Positions 35,430 to 46,705 of a DNA stretch of 64,000 nucleotides are shown one piece after another; within the stretch, counting starts at the first letter, position 1, and each line of letters starts with the position of its first letter. The stretch comes from Zeugodacus cucurbitae (taxonomy: Eukaryota > Arthropoda > Insecta > Diptera > Tephritidae). The position numbers were made by a program, and so were the translations under genes. Below the pieces are notes generated by a model. It made no database searches. It was not told the DNA's origin and worked only from the letters and a program-made list of their open reading frames with translations. The stretch is from the NCBI RefSeq assembly GCF_028554725.1, contig NC_071671.1, positions 53,032,001-53,096,000 on the forward strand, in the 5' to 3' direction.

Positions 35430-38400
35430 TTATAAATTGGTTGAGAATTGCAAATGAAAATTTATTGTGAATGAAATCGTTTGTTAAGAATCAGATTTTG
35501 TGAAGATACAAAACTATAATTTTATTTTATTTTTCTTCATTTGTAAGAGTCAATGGATTGACATGATGCTTCGTCATGGTGGAAGAGTGTACTTCTGGGC
35601 TTTATTTTATTTTATTTTCATTTAAAGACTAGATTAAACGATATTTGCTATAAATTTTTCATAAACAATTTCATATAAGCACACACGACCCCTCATCTCA
35701 CCTGTCCAGGGCACCATGGAGTATACGTGACATATTTTAATTGCCACTTTTCTGCTTGAACTCTATGAAAAATGTTTGTCACAACCAAGAATAAGTGTAA
35801 GGTAGAAGAATAAGCGAAAGAAATGAGCCAACGCTACAAGCACCGGATAATTAGTGCTTTTATTTTAGGTTCCATTACTTATTAACGAGTGACACGAGGC
35901 ATTATTTATTAGCTCGACTTGATTTAATGCTAGAAAAGCAGAAGAATTAAGGTGAAAAGGACACAGGTCGCAGACATTTACGAAGCATAAAATAATTGGT
36001 TGGACACACACACTCTCATACAAAACGATTTCTTACTTTTTATAACAATCTTTCACGGTCAAGCTTTCTCCATGGCAGCGTCTCTTTGCCCCAAGCAGTG
36101 AAATGTCTACGCAACGTTGAACTTTGTCCTTTCTAATAAGCTAAGATCAATAGCAAATAAGGTAAAAAATAGCCAATAATTGAGTTTTCTTCAACTGCAA
36201 GAAAGGTAAAGCATGTTGCAAGCGCTCATAAGTCACTTGGAACAAGTAGTGTGCACTCTCAGTGTTGCAACTACTTATACATTGCCGCAACTAGAAATTA
36301 TGAAGCTAATTGATTATTGCGAATGTAATGTAATTAATAAGGCGGTAATGCGATTTGTGGTTGGTGGACTGAGTGCATTTGGGGAAATCGAACGTTGGAG
36401 GTGGCATGTTGCAGGAATCAGGTGGTATAAGTTTACGAAGAAGTGTGTTTATAATTAGTTCAAGTGCCATTTAGGGGGAAATAATGAGATTTTCTTTACT
36501 GTGGCATTTGAAGGTCAAATGTAATACAATATGCAATTATAATTAAATGAAATCGAGATATTAACGATTGCAACAAATGCAGAATACCTGAAAAGGTGGT
36601 TTGATATGTGATGAAAAAAGAATAATAGCAATAGTAAATAAAAATGGATATGTTTATATTTGTTTTTAATAGAATTTCAAAGTATGCAGGTCTAGAATGC
36701 AATTAAAATAATAATTAAAATGTCCACTTTCACGGGCAATTTCATTTAAAACATAATTGTTTTCCACATAATTTGAATGCTTTGTCGCTTAAATAGCTTT
36801 CGGGGAAATAGGGAACGCTTGTCCTAAAGAATGCCGTTTTAAATTAATTAACGATTCTGATTAAAAATCGTTGTTGGATATAATTTTTCGATAGAATATT
36901 TTTAAGCGCATTCCATATTCACGCTGAACCGAAATTTTTACACATTAAAAGTATCTTTCAGCCATTTTACAAATGAGAATTTAAAGTGCTTATTAACATT
37001 GATTGAAAATGACGCTGATTGTTGTACAATAGAAAGAATGTGATTATGCGCTCAAAAGTATGCAAGACGCCTGTAGACGCTTCCAATATAGCATACCTTT
37101 TGGCGACAAAGCTTCTATTTTATTGGCACGTAATCTAGAGAGTCTGAAGTATATTCACAAGTTCTACAAAAACTATAATATTAACAGTAACAGATTGTGA
37201 TCTCTATTTGTTGTCAAAATAAGATTATTTGTATAAGTAACAGGAACTTGGGGAGCATCATTAAAGTGTGAACAAGTATCCTAGTAAAAAACTTTATAGA
37301 TCAGCAAATCAGAGCAATGAAACGAGGTTTCTTGGTAGTACCTAATCAAAGAGGGTGTTCGATGACGCGATCAATTGATTAAATATACACAAAATTTAGA
37401 TCTGTATTTTCAGACAAGATATCAGACTGATAAAAACTACCTTCAACAATATTAGCTTTAGTATACATTTTGGCGGCTAACAAAAAATCGTAGAATAATT
37501 AAATGACTAAGAAAGAGATATCTTGAGGGTAATCCACTGTATTGATTGGATACTTGGAAACTCTTTGCTTAGGCTATCAAGAGATTTTTTAGTAATGAAG
37601 CCTTTCAGGAATGAGAATGATGCCCTAAAGTTTACCAAAGTAGTTCCAACCAATTTCTAATAATATCATACATTTTGTGTTGAATCTGAAAAGCATAATA
37701 TAGATGGCGTTAACTTTCTTTGAAATTTTATTGTATCCTTATTGATTTAAGATTCTTCTTGGCTTTCTAAGTTTGTTTCTTTTCAATGTATAAGTATGTT
37801 TAAGCTAGTGAATCAAGTCCGTTCTAGTCTTTTAAAGTTAAAGGATTCAGACGGTAGCTGAGATAAATAATATATAGCCTTAGTTGCATAAAGGACTCAA
37901 AATCTTACATAAAGTACAAAAAATTATCGATTTTACTAACCTAACCTCACTTAACTTAACCTCAAAGTGAACTACTTGGTGTGTGGCAACATGAATTGAG
38001 GTTACGTATAAAGCTAATGAAAGCTAAAACTAAAAATAATACTAATTCAAAAACCAATACACACAAGAGTGCTGAGTCAAATACGGTGAGTATTCGAGTG
38101 GTAGAGCTAAACTGCACCCTAATTAGTCAACTTGTTGGTTAATTGAATGAAATTGCGAAATTAACTGTCTGAGCGCATTTTGCTTGTACGCCTCGCTTGA
38201 ATTCAGCTTCAATGTGTGTAATTCCATTCAGTGTAACAGTTATCGATTATACCTATTTATATGAGTATGTGGAACTATATGTGTACTCACATCTATTTGT
38301 TTTTCATTTCCCTTGCGATTTTATTGGTTTTTGTCTTCGACGCAATAAAACTCTCTGACTTGTGTGTGTGTGTGTATTTTCCGTTGTCATTGTTTCAATT

Positions 38401-41240
38401 TGCTCGTATTTCTCTCCACATTCGCAGTGCTTTCAGCTCACATTAGAGCAGCCAAGCGTGTGCGTTTCTACTTGTTTTCAGCTGTCAATCACTGCCAATT
38501 AAATCGAATTAAGTCGAGTATGTCTGCCGATAATTGATTGCCATACATACTTGGCTATTGAGTTTTAGTGATTTGTTGTACGAAAATAAATCAAATTTGT
38601 TACAACTCAATTTCAATGGTTATTTATTATATATATGAGTTTTTGAGAAAGCATTAAAATGTAGATGAGTTTGAGAAAATGACATTTTTTGTGATTAAGA
38701 TATTAGAAAACAGAGAAGGAGGTATAATAAACAGAAAATATTATCTAAACAGAAAAGGAACAAAAAATCTCGAGAATTCAACGAACCACACCATATAGTG
38801 ACACGAGGTTTTAAACTTATGACAGCCTTAGTCGGCATTCAACGAAATTGAAATTCGAACACAAATGGGTAGAGATTATTTAGAGGGATTAAAATCCTGT
38901 GAGAATTTAGTCTAAGGGGACTAGAGTTACCAATATGTTTACTATTAGACTATCTGATGATGACTGATCTTTAAATAAAGATAGAGAAATCTCCTCGTAT
39001 TATTCTTAATATGGAATACTTTCGAAGAGATTGGATAACTATTAGTACTTTAAGGAACACAGATCATAGGTCTTTTTATATGAATATACTTCAAAGAATA
39101 TGGTTTTATATGCCCGGTTTTTTTTGATTGGGTAAAACGCTCTCTAGTTTTAAAGACTAGCTAAATGATCTTAAGATTGAGAATCCCCATAGCTATTGCT
39201 TGATCTAATGTGATACAATAAATCTTTGGAGAGATTATAGGGTTCGCCGATGAGCTAATCACTGAAATAAGTACTTATTTTGAATATTTAGATAATTTCA
39301 AGAGCTTTTGTAGTCTATTTTGAAATTACAAAACAACTTTTAATCCGTCAGTGATGCTGTTGAGGTCTCTGAGACCTGTTTTTTCGCTAATTTTTTTTCT
39401 CGATTTGAATATGTATTTGAACCCACTGTGGTTCATGACAATTAAAATTATATTTGAAGCAGATATATAAAAGCCATTTCTTTCTATTTTTTGTTATAAA
39501 TATTAAAAAGTGGAACACCCTAAATGTATACTTCGAATTTCTTGCGAAGTTGTTTGTCAGTTCTGCCGCTTGCATAATCTCAATCTTCATATTATTTTTG
39601 CAAAAGTTGAAGACAACAACGGCGTGACTTGTTCATTATCCGTTTTCATTACGGATTTTCCTTGAATCAATCTCGACAGCGGCTTCAACCACCTGACAGC
39701 TCATTAAATAAAAGCAAGCAGCCTACGCAATTTTCATTAATAATGCGCCATATAAATGCAACCATGTAATTTATATATATACTCATCGATATATGATTGT
39801 GGTAATGCATTAATTTTACAGTTAATTAACAACTTATACAAACATGACTCAGCTTATGCCACATTACATCAACATTTCTTCCACACAATATGACGTTGCA
39901 GTAATGGGTTTATATAAGTCCACGCGCTTGGCAGCGGTAGACTATATGAAAGTGGATGTGTTTATTTAAGAAAAATCGTCCATTGCCGTATATCCTGCAT
40001 TGAAAAATATACTGCTGCAGCCCTTCGTCATGCGGTCACTGCAATAACAAACAAGAACGAAGTCGCAAATGATGCGCCTCAGTGCAGTGTGTGCCTCATT
40101 GCCTCATATGTATATCGTAGGACGTCGACGTCGTCCAGTCGTAATATCATTGACGTACAATTGCATTTCCGCAATACCGTTATGACTACTGTCATATGCG
40201 TACCCTCGCCACTGTGGCTGCCATGCGCCTCCGTAGCTCCGTATTGTCTGTCGTCCTTTTATACTCAGTGTAATTGTCCAGTTGTTTCAATTCGCTGTTG
40301 TTGTTGTTCTTCAATTCTCTACGGTCCTTTGTTCTGTTTTCCAACTGCTGAACTTCCTACTTCATTTGCACAAGTTAATAGCGCTCTATGCTTGGTCAGT
40401 TGCTGACTGGTAGTGTCCAATTTAGTTCTTTTCTTTCAATTTCGCTTCCACATCGTACGCATTTACGAGCTCTACATTTTAGCCCTAAACTTCTATTACT
40501 GCGATGTCAAAGTGAACGGTCGGTTCATTCTGAGTTTAGTGTCTAACTTAAATGTGTAGAAGGGTACTTTTTGAAGTTCAGTAAAATCTGTGAGTTGAAC
40601 TCACTTAATAAAGCACATTTTAAAAGACACTTTATGGTGTTACTATTACTGGAGCATTATGTTCTTAAAATAGAGTAGTTTTATAATGCTATAAACTCGC
40701 TGCTTTAGAAGTTCATAATCAGAAGTTCTTGGGCTTCAGTCCGAGGTAAATGTAGGACAAAATGATTTTCAAAAATGCCAAAGTAATACTTATGGACTCT
40801 CTTAAAGGCCTTTATTTTTATATTAGCACTCTCAATATTGGTACATTTAGGTAGACTATAACTGTATATCAGTTCGTGGAATCAAGCACTCATCAAAAAC
40901 ACAAAATGTTGCTTACATTTAGGCGGTTTAATCATTGAAAAAGTTTCAAATCTTTTTATGTTGAAATAAAATATTTTCAAATATAAATAGGACTGTAAAA
41001 TTTAGTTAAATACAAGATTATTTCATCTATCTGGGTATTACTGTAAACATTAAGCCGCTTTCAAAGTCTGAATATTTTTTGCTAACTTTAAAATAATTAA
41101 ACAAAAATTAATCAATATACTGCGGTTCGGAGAAGAAGTTATATTTAAGTAAAAACTGAAAGAACTTTGGTGAGCATTTTGAATAAAAATATTAATTAAT
41201 ATTGTTGTCATTTATAAGATTTTTAAAATGTAAGTAGGTA
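35430..41240. other. Long non-coding stretch, nothing identified
   Basis: Almost 6 kb with no recognised gene or transposon. It includes TAACCTAACCTC-like sequence near 37940, a TG run at about 38362-38375 and a TTG run near 40291-40308. Small frames (36213-36458, 38261-38446, 40089-40406 and others) lack domains, and their translations are biased by simple repeats. Confidence 0.5.
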
Positions 41241-41251
41241 TAGAAAATGTC

Positions 41252-41352
41252 GAACATGGCAGCTAGGCCTTAGGAGGCCATTTGTGGTACCTCCGGGACT
41301 GGAATCCCCACGCTATACCATGTCCTCGTTAAACCACTCAGTGGTCTTTTTT
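41252..41352 (+). other. GC-richer island ending in palindrome plus T-run; possible Pol III-type fragment
   Basis: This ~100-bp block stands out from AT-rich flanks. It holds ACATGGCAGCTAGGCC, GGTACCTCCGGGACTGGAAT and CCCC, and ends ACCACTCAGTGGT (41333-41345) followed by CTTTTTT. The TGGCAGCTAGG and GGGACTGGAATCC words loosely resemble the A and B boxes of tRNA-like promoters, and the T-run a Pol III terminator. The match is weak, no cloverleaf folds by eye, and it could equally be a transposon fragment. Confidence 0.2.
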
Positions 41353-41559
41353 GTAAAAATACTCTTTAACTATTTTTTGTAAGAGTATAAATTATTTTAT
41401 ACTAGCTGACTCCGCAGTCGTTGCACTGCGTGAAATTATTTGTTTTGAAAACAAAGTTGAATTTGTATAGTGTTGGAAAACATTAATTTGCGATTTTTCT
41501 AAATATTTTTCAATATAACTCAGCTTAAAAAACAACATTTTTTGTTTTCTGTTCCTGTG

Positions 41560-41778
41560 CGTAAATGTACAGAGAAGATGGGTTTTCAACTCATGAATGA
41601 AATTTATGCCACACACCTCAAGCGACTGTCTTTGAGACCAGTTGATTGTCATCCCAAATGCAAGTCTCGTTGGAAACTGAATACGTTTGAACTGAAATGG
41701 CAATTCGTTGGAACTCAAAGAAATTCGTGGAATCAAGCATTCTGCCCCCTTGTAAGTCCCTTTAAAAAATTCTTGCAA
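41560..41778 (-). pseudogene. C-terminal part of Helitron helicase (fragment)
   Basis: Within the minus-strand frame 41392-41778, the first ~75 residues carry LIPRISLSSNELPFQFKRIQ followed by FPTRLAFGMTINWSQRQSLE. This matches the last helicase motifs of Pif1-like Helitron proteins (usual form MTINKSQGQSL), with W for K and R for G. After KTHLLCTF the similarity is lost through a frameshift. The rest of the frame to 41392 is non-homologous. Confidence 0.75.
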
Positions 41779-42053
41779 CTATAACATTATTCCATAGCTG
41801 CTTGAAGATTGCGAAGCATAATAAATGACAAAGCATTATAATGACAGAGAATTTAGAAATTTCACTGGATAATTCACAGCTTCGTCTTCATTTTCAACAT
41901 GATCGATCGATGTGTATGAACACAAATCTCCCGGAAGTTGATTAAATCATCGACATCGGTATTTTTGGCATTTAAAAATCTGCGTGCACTCAACCAATCG
42001 TAGTTACGTTAAATTTGGCCAATGTTCGGATTGATTTCAAACCATTAGAAGTA

Positions 42054-42600
42054 TTAACCAGAATTTGCCCAGTTCTTTGCAAATCTTCTGCGGTGCTTTC
42101 CTGATGCAGGAACACACGCATATTCATGGTCAATCATATGGTTTTCGCGTGCCGCCACAAGTACGATGACTTGAGACATGCGTTCAATTCCTCCGCCGTT
42201 GTTGATTTCGAAATAACAGAATGTGTTTGTCAATAACATTATCATTACGCCACCAAAGCGACGATTATTATTCCACAGATCTTTCATTGTTCTGTCAAGT
42301 GCTTCTAGAAAATTGCGCTCATCTCATAGATGTTTCATAGATTTGCATGTTTAACTGAAGCTACAAAATCGAATGTGCCGTTCTTCCAACTTCAAGTAGC
42401 GTTGTTGCAGTTCCAGTAGATGCGAGAGCCAACGTAATGCCATTTTGAGATCGTATCGTTGCCAAAATCAATGATATCAGAATCAATCAGGATTCCCAGT
42501 TCCACCGTGCGTATCAAGAAATAAAAGTCCACCGTTTCCATCATGGACAGCCTTAATCAATTCATCATAGGTTGTCTTTTGCTGCTCATTAAATAATGGA
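42054..42600 (-). pseudogene. Helitron helicase N-terminal motor remnant, multiple frames
   Basis: From 42590 down, the minus strand shows FNEQQKTTYDELIKAVHDGN, then LLFLDTHGGTGN (Walker A, Lys to Asn). A frameshift follows, then ITLALASTGTATTLLEVGRT with AHS, a stop, and finally LDRTMKDLWNNNRRFGGVMI in the frame ending at 42054. The tail of that frame no longer resembles the helicase well. Part of the 41400-43167 element. Confidence 0.75.
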
Positions 42601-43229
42601 ACATTTCTTTATACTTGTTGTTCCAAAGATATTCTGTCGTATGCACGATTCAGTACATCTCTAATTTGACGATTTGGTGATGGCATATGATTTTCAATGC
42701 TTCATTGTAGATGTCACCGTTCATTTGCAATTCTGAATTCCCTGTTGCCACTTGCCAATTTCCGACTTTTCCGAATTGTTTTTTTTTTTTTATAGATAGA
42801 TTGAAAAAAAAAATGTATGGAAAAAAGTCACTTATTGGAATTTTACAGTTTTCCGACTAAACCTTCCAAGATCCACAACGAACAACCTCTGAACATTTCA
42901 TCAAGAATGGTTCAACCGTTCTCGATCCTTAGCGTATCTAATCTTGAACCGCTTTCGCAGCGCAAGGAACGGAAGCCCTCAAAGCCCGTTTTTTACACAT
43001 TTACCACTGTTTCTTCGCTCCTGATGCTATATAGCCTATAACCTTCCTCGATAAGTGGACTATCCAACACAAAAAGAATTATTCAATTCGAACCAGTAGT
43101 TTCGGAGATTAGCGCGTTCAAACAAACAAACAAACAAACTCTTCAGCTTTATAATATTAGTATAGATAAAGTCAAAGTATTGAAGAAAAAGTATCGAAAG
43201 TAATAATAAAAAATACCTCTCTAAAATGT

Positions 43230-43700
43230 TTCTTAGTGTTGCCATAGAAATATTTCTATGGAAGTATAACAGATTTATTTTTTGAATTAGGGTTGTCAGC
43301 ATGCAAAAAATGCACATAATTTAGTAACTTATTTATTTATCATTATATTTAGCTGTTGTCTCAAATATATTATATTTTTAAAGCTATATTTTAAATAAGA
43401 AACACAACAGAGTTGCCATCAAATATTTTTTATAGAAAATGTGGATATCTAATTGCGCTCAGAGTTCTTTTCAGCACGTTTTGAACAAAACTTAAATGGT
43501 TTTTACCGCAGTTTTAGGGATTTTTCTCTCATCAGAGTTGCCATATGAACAAAATTAATATATTAAAAAATTAAATATTTAAAAAATTCTGTGAAAAATT
43601 AAATTTGAGCAAAACTTATTTATTCTTCCCACAGTTTGCTTACATTTTTTTTTCTTATCACAGTTGCCATATTAATAAAAAATAAGAATTAAATAATAAA
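43230..43700 (+). repeat. GTTGCCA-phased diverged array
   Basis: Cores start at 43238 (GTTGCCATAG), 43292 (GTTGTCAGC), 43412 (GTTGCCATC), 43537 and 43663 (both GTTGCCATAT). The last four are spaced 120, 125 and 126 bp. Three of the units have CAGAG or CACAG just before the core and AACAAAACTTA or GCAAAACTTA in the spacer (43487, 43608, 43724). That second block supports true repeat units. Confidence 0.7.
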
Positions 43701-46240
43701 AAAAATAATTAAGAATAAAATTTGAGCAAAACTTATGTTTCCACCCTGTTTGAAATTTTTTCTCATATGTATATGTTTAACTACATTAAAACGTTGACTA
43801 TATTATTATTTTATCCACTACATATAAATTTTATATTATTATTTTAATTTTTTATAGTATTTTCAAAGGAAGAGTCCTTGTATTAAGAAGCAGTTTAAAA
43901 ATACGAAATATTACTATAAATTTATCCACCTTAAATTAATATTAGTAGTAATCAATTATATGCTGCTATTTCTGCAAATTTTTAAATGTAAAATAGCTAT
44001 ACTACGAAGGTCTGTGCGCCCCTTTCATACACCCTTCACAGTTATCTCCCGCATTCTTCGTGTTTAAAGTTAAGTTTCAATACCAGCTACTTTCTCACTT
44101 TATCATGTTTATTACATGCCCGATTTTTAATTAAAAATATGTATTTTGTAAATAAGCAAAATACACCATCGATTTTGCATGCCAATTTACGACAGAGTAC
44201 ACCGGTGCGTATGAGTAACCAAGGCATCAGCAAGCGCACTTTCTTTCGTGCAACCAACTTTTATTAAAACAAAAAACTTTTTTACAACTTAACGTCATGT
44301 CGCTACATTTACAAAGCAATTTAAAGAAATTATACATGTAATGCAGCTTTGCCGCCCGCTCTCCTGAGCATCCTCATCCTCATCAACGAAAGCCAGAGCG
44401 CACGAAAGTTAAGGGAAAAGACTGAAAACTTTGTGCTCTGCTCGTGGCAACAATTTTTCCGCATCGCTGCAACTGCATTAACAGCAAGCAGGTAGCACAT
44501 ATATACATAAGCAAGCTATAGGTAAATACTTTTCTTCATACAAATGAAGCAACCGACGACTCTATTAACCATGCCACAGCAAAGTTGTAGCTGCAACAGC
44601 AGCAGCTCCAGCACAGTTTTTGCGAAATTTGCTACCATAGTCTTGATGTGCTTGTTTTTGTTGGTGCTTTATTCTCTCAGATGCCAATGAAGTCACAAGA
44701 ACTATTCAAAAATAAGCTTATTGCCTGTGCAACAAGCAGCTGTGGCGCTCAAACGCTGTAACATTGACTGCTGCCGCATATGCCACTTTGACATTCTAAA
44801 AGCGTTGGGGCGCATTATTTACGGTGCGCTCGGATTAGAGGTGACAAAGTGCTGGGCTCATAACTGCCCGTACGAACAGAGGGGGGAGGGAATGAAGTGA
44901 TCCAACTGTGCGCTTGCTGCTAATCATCGGTGCAAGCAAAGTGTTGTAGTTGTAGTAGCAGCTACCTTGCTACCTTTTATCTGCAACGCTGCTTGTCTGT
45001 CCGCTCAACTCGTCTCTCGTCTGGTTTTTTTCTACTCTGCACTCGTTTTTCTCCTTGCAACCACGCTAAACCCGGCATTGTTCTCATTGTTGAGTGCCTG
45101 ATTAGTTCGCCGCTGGCTGGACGAATGACAAGCAGCGGTTGCAAGCTAATTAGAGGACATTCTCTCAAAGTGTATTCGGGGAAAATGTTCAAAAAAAACT
45201 TTACGCCAAAGCAGCTGCTGTCAGCTTATTTTTGTTGTTGTTGTTTTGTTTCACCGTAATTCACCTTGCTTGATTGGTTGAGGAGCGTCGAGTGAAATTT
45301 TGAAAAAAGGTGGATAAACGAGTGCTGCATAGTAGTTTACGTAAGTAGGGTTGTCAAAGTGCATGAAATTGGTAAAAAAAATCACAACAATTTTGTTTGT
45401 TGTTGCTCAGCTGAAATTTACTTCTTTTATTTCACTTTATTCTCCTTGAATTAGCTTCGTAGCTTTTTTTCTCTTTTACTCTATTTCTCTGTTGAATTTT
45501 TCTAGTAGTTGGCAACTCTACCGCTAAGTAACAAATGACGCAGTGAAATTCCAAATTCCACTGACAAGTCTTTTGCCGTTGCACACTATTAGATTTAGCT
45601 GAAGTGGCATTTTGTGGCAAATTGTCTCGAAATGAGTTTGCAAAAAATATGATTTTTTTGTTAGCAAAAGCAAATTTAATGGCTTAGTGACTTGACGCAA
45701 TGTTGTTTGTATGAAATAACCAGTGTTTAACTAATTTGGAGTGAAGGGGAACGTAGAAAGAATTCGGAAGATACAAAATGTTTTCTTATGCAGAAGAAGA
45801 AGTGTAATAAACAAGCAGATGTGCAACAAATTGTCAGGTTACAAAACCTTTACTCGAAGTTAAATACAAGATTTTTCGAAGGATTGGCTTATATTTTACC
45901 GAAGTGCTATCTAAGAATTCTTAAAATAGGGATTATTAAGTCCCTAGCACTCATAATGTTATTTAAAAGTTTAATGTCAGGAATATGGAACATGAATATT
46001 GGAATACTGGAAAGAGAGAAATCGATAGCTGTTTCGTATTTTCTCTATAAGTTTTGCATCCTCATATGTAGTAGCATAAATAATCAGAATTAGTTTCAGA
46101 AATTATCTTTCGACGATATTGGTATAAAATTCCCCTTTTACTTTTTTTTTTTTGTAACACGAGTAAGTTATTAAGGAGCATAGTAGTATAAAATATTATG
46201 GAAAACGCTCATTGTATGAGATCAGTCGGTTTTGATGCAT
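43701..46240. other. Non-coding DNA, no gene
   Basis: AT-rich to 44150, then more mixed sequence with GCAGC/CAGCAG words. Frames at 44930-45259 (+) and 45788-46093 (+) have no recognised domain. Single GTTGTCA/GGCAAC cores at about 45350 and 45512 are isolated. Confidence 0.45.
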
Positions 46241-46244
46241 CTAA

Positions 46245-46445
46245 GGCTCAACCCACACCGGATTATTCAATACGTATTTTCTTGTCTGATACTATAACAG
46301 CCCATGGCTTCACAAGTGATAACCTACAGCGAACAAGACAAGACTTAAAGGCTTCGTTTATCGTTTGGTGTAGGTTAGAGCAAGAAACGTTTTTGTGTCT
46401 TATTAGTCAAAGACGTTTTTGACTAAATCCGGTGTGGGTTGAGTC
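46245..46445. mobile_element. TTAA-type inverted-repeat element, 201 bp
   Basis: The left terminal repeat is GGCTCAACCCACACCGGATT (46245-46264). The right end (46426-46445) is its reverse complement with one mismatch. It is flanked by CTAA on the left (46241-46244) and TTAA on the right (46446-46449), which fits a TTAA duplication with one mutated base. TTAA duplications are the hallmark of piggyBac-type transposition, although these termini do not begin with the usual CCC. Non-coding MITE. Confidence 0.75.
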
Positions 46446-46449
46446 TTAA

Positions 46450-46701
46450 GCGGCTATACCATTGTAAGACATTAAAAATTAGCCCTTTTTCATAAATTAA
46501 CTTTTTTAAAAGAAAGTAATCGATCGAATGTTTCGAAGATTTTTGGACCGAATAAAATATATTGTCAGCTATATTTTAAAATTTTTTTTAACAAAAACGC
46601 ATTTAAAGTTTCTACTACCGCTTTCATAGGATATTTTTAAAAGTATAAACTATTTTAAAGGCAAAAATATAAAATCGATTTTTCGAAAATGGTATAGCCC
46701 T
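46450..46701. mobile_element. Second TTAA-bounded TIR element, 252 bp, abutting the first
   Basis: GGCTATACCA at 46452-46461 is mirrored by TGGTATAGCC at 46690-46699. TTAA lies two bases outside each (46446-46449, shared with the neighbour, and 46702-46705). The interior is AT-rich and non-coding. The same terminal word, GGCTATACCA.TGT, bounds the larger element at 57783-58442, so this is probably a short deletion derivative of that family. Confidence 0.65.
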
Positions 46702-46705
46702 TTAA

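Larger units (their letters stand above)
41400..43167 (-). mobile_element. Helentron-like element with Pif1-type helicase remnants
   Basis: The minus-strand 5' end lies at 43167, beginning ATCTATACTAATATTATAAA, then GAAGAGTTTGTTTGTTTG and a GAACGCGCTAATCTCCGAAA leader. The 3' end is GCAACGACTGCGGAGTCAGC, TAGTAT at 41399-41425. Both ends are of the type seen on Helentrons. Inside, in several frames, are helicase pieces: NEQQKTTYDEL then GLLFLDTHGGTGN (a Walker A remnant with the Lys replaced by Asn, 42488-42590), LALASTGTATTLLE (about 42388-42440), WNNNRRFGGVMI (42240-42275) and QFKRIQFPTRLAFGMTINWS (about 41630-41690). Order and spacing agree with the Helitron helicase. Frameshifts and stops make it inactive. 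Confidence 0.85.

Noticed and set aside
37935..37975. CTAACCTAACCTCACTTAACTTAACCTC, telomere-like TAACC words
   Set aside because: Too short and irregular; flies lack TTAGG telomeres, and such words are common in AT-rich fly DNA.
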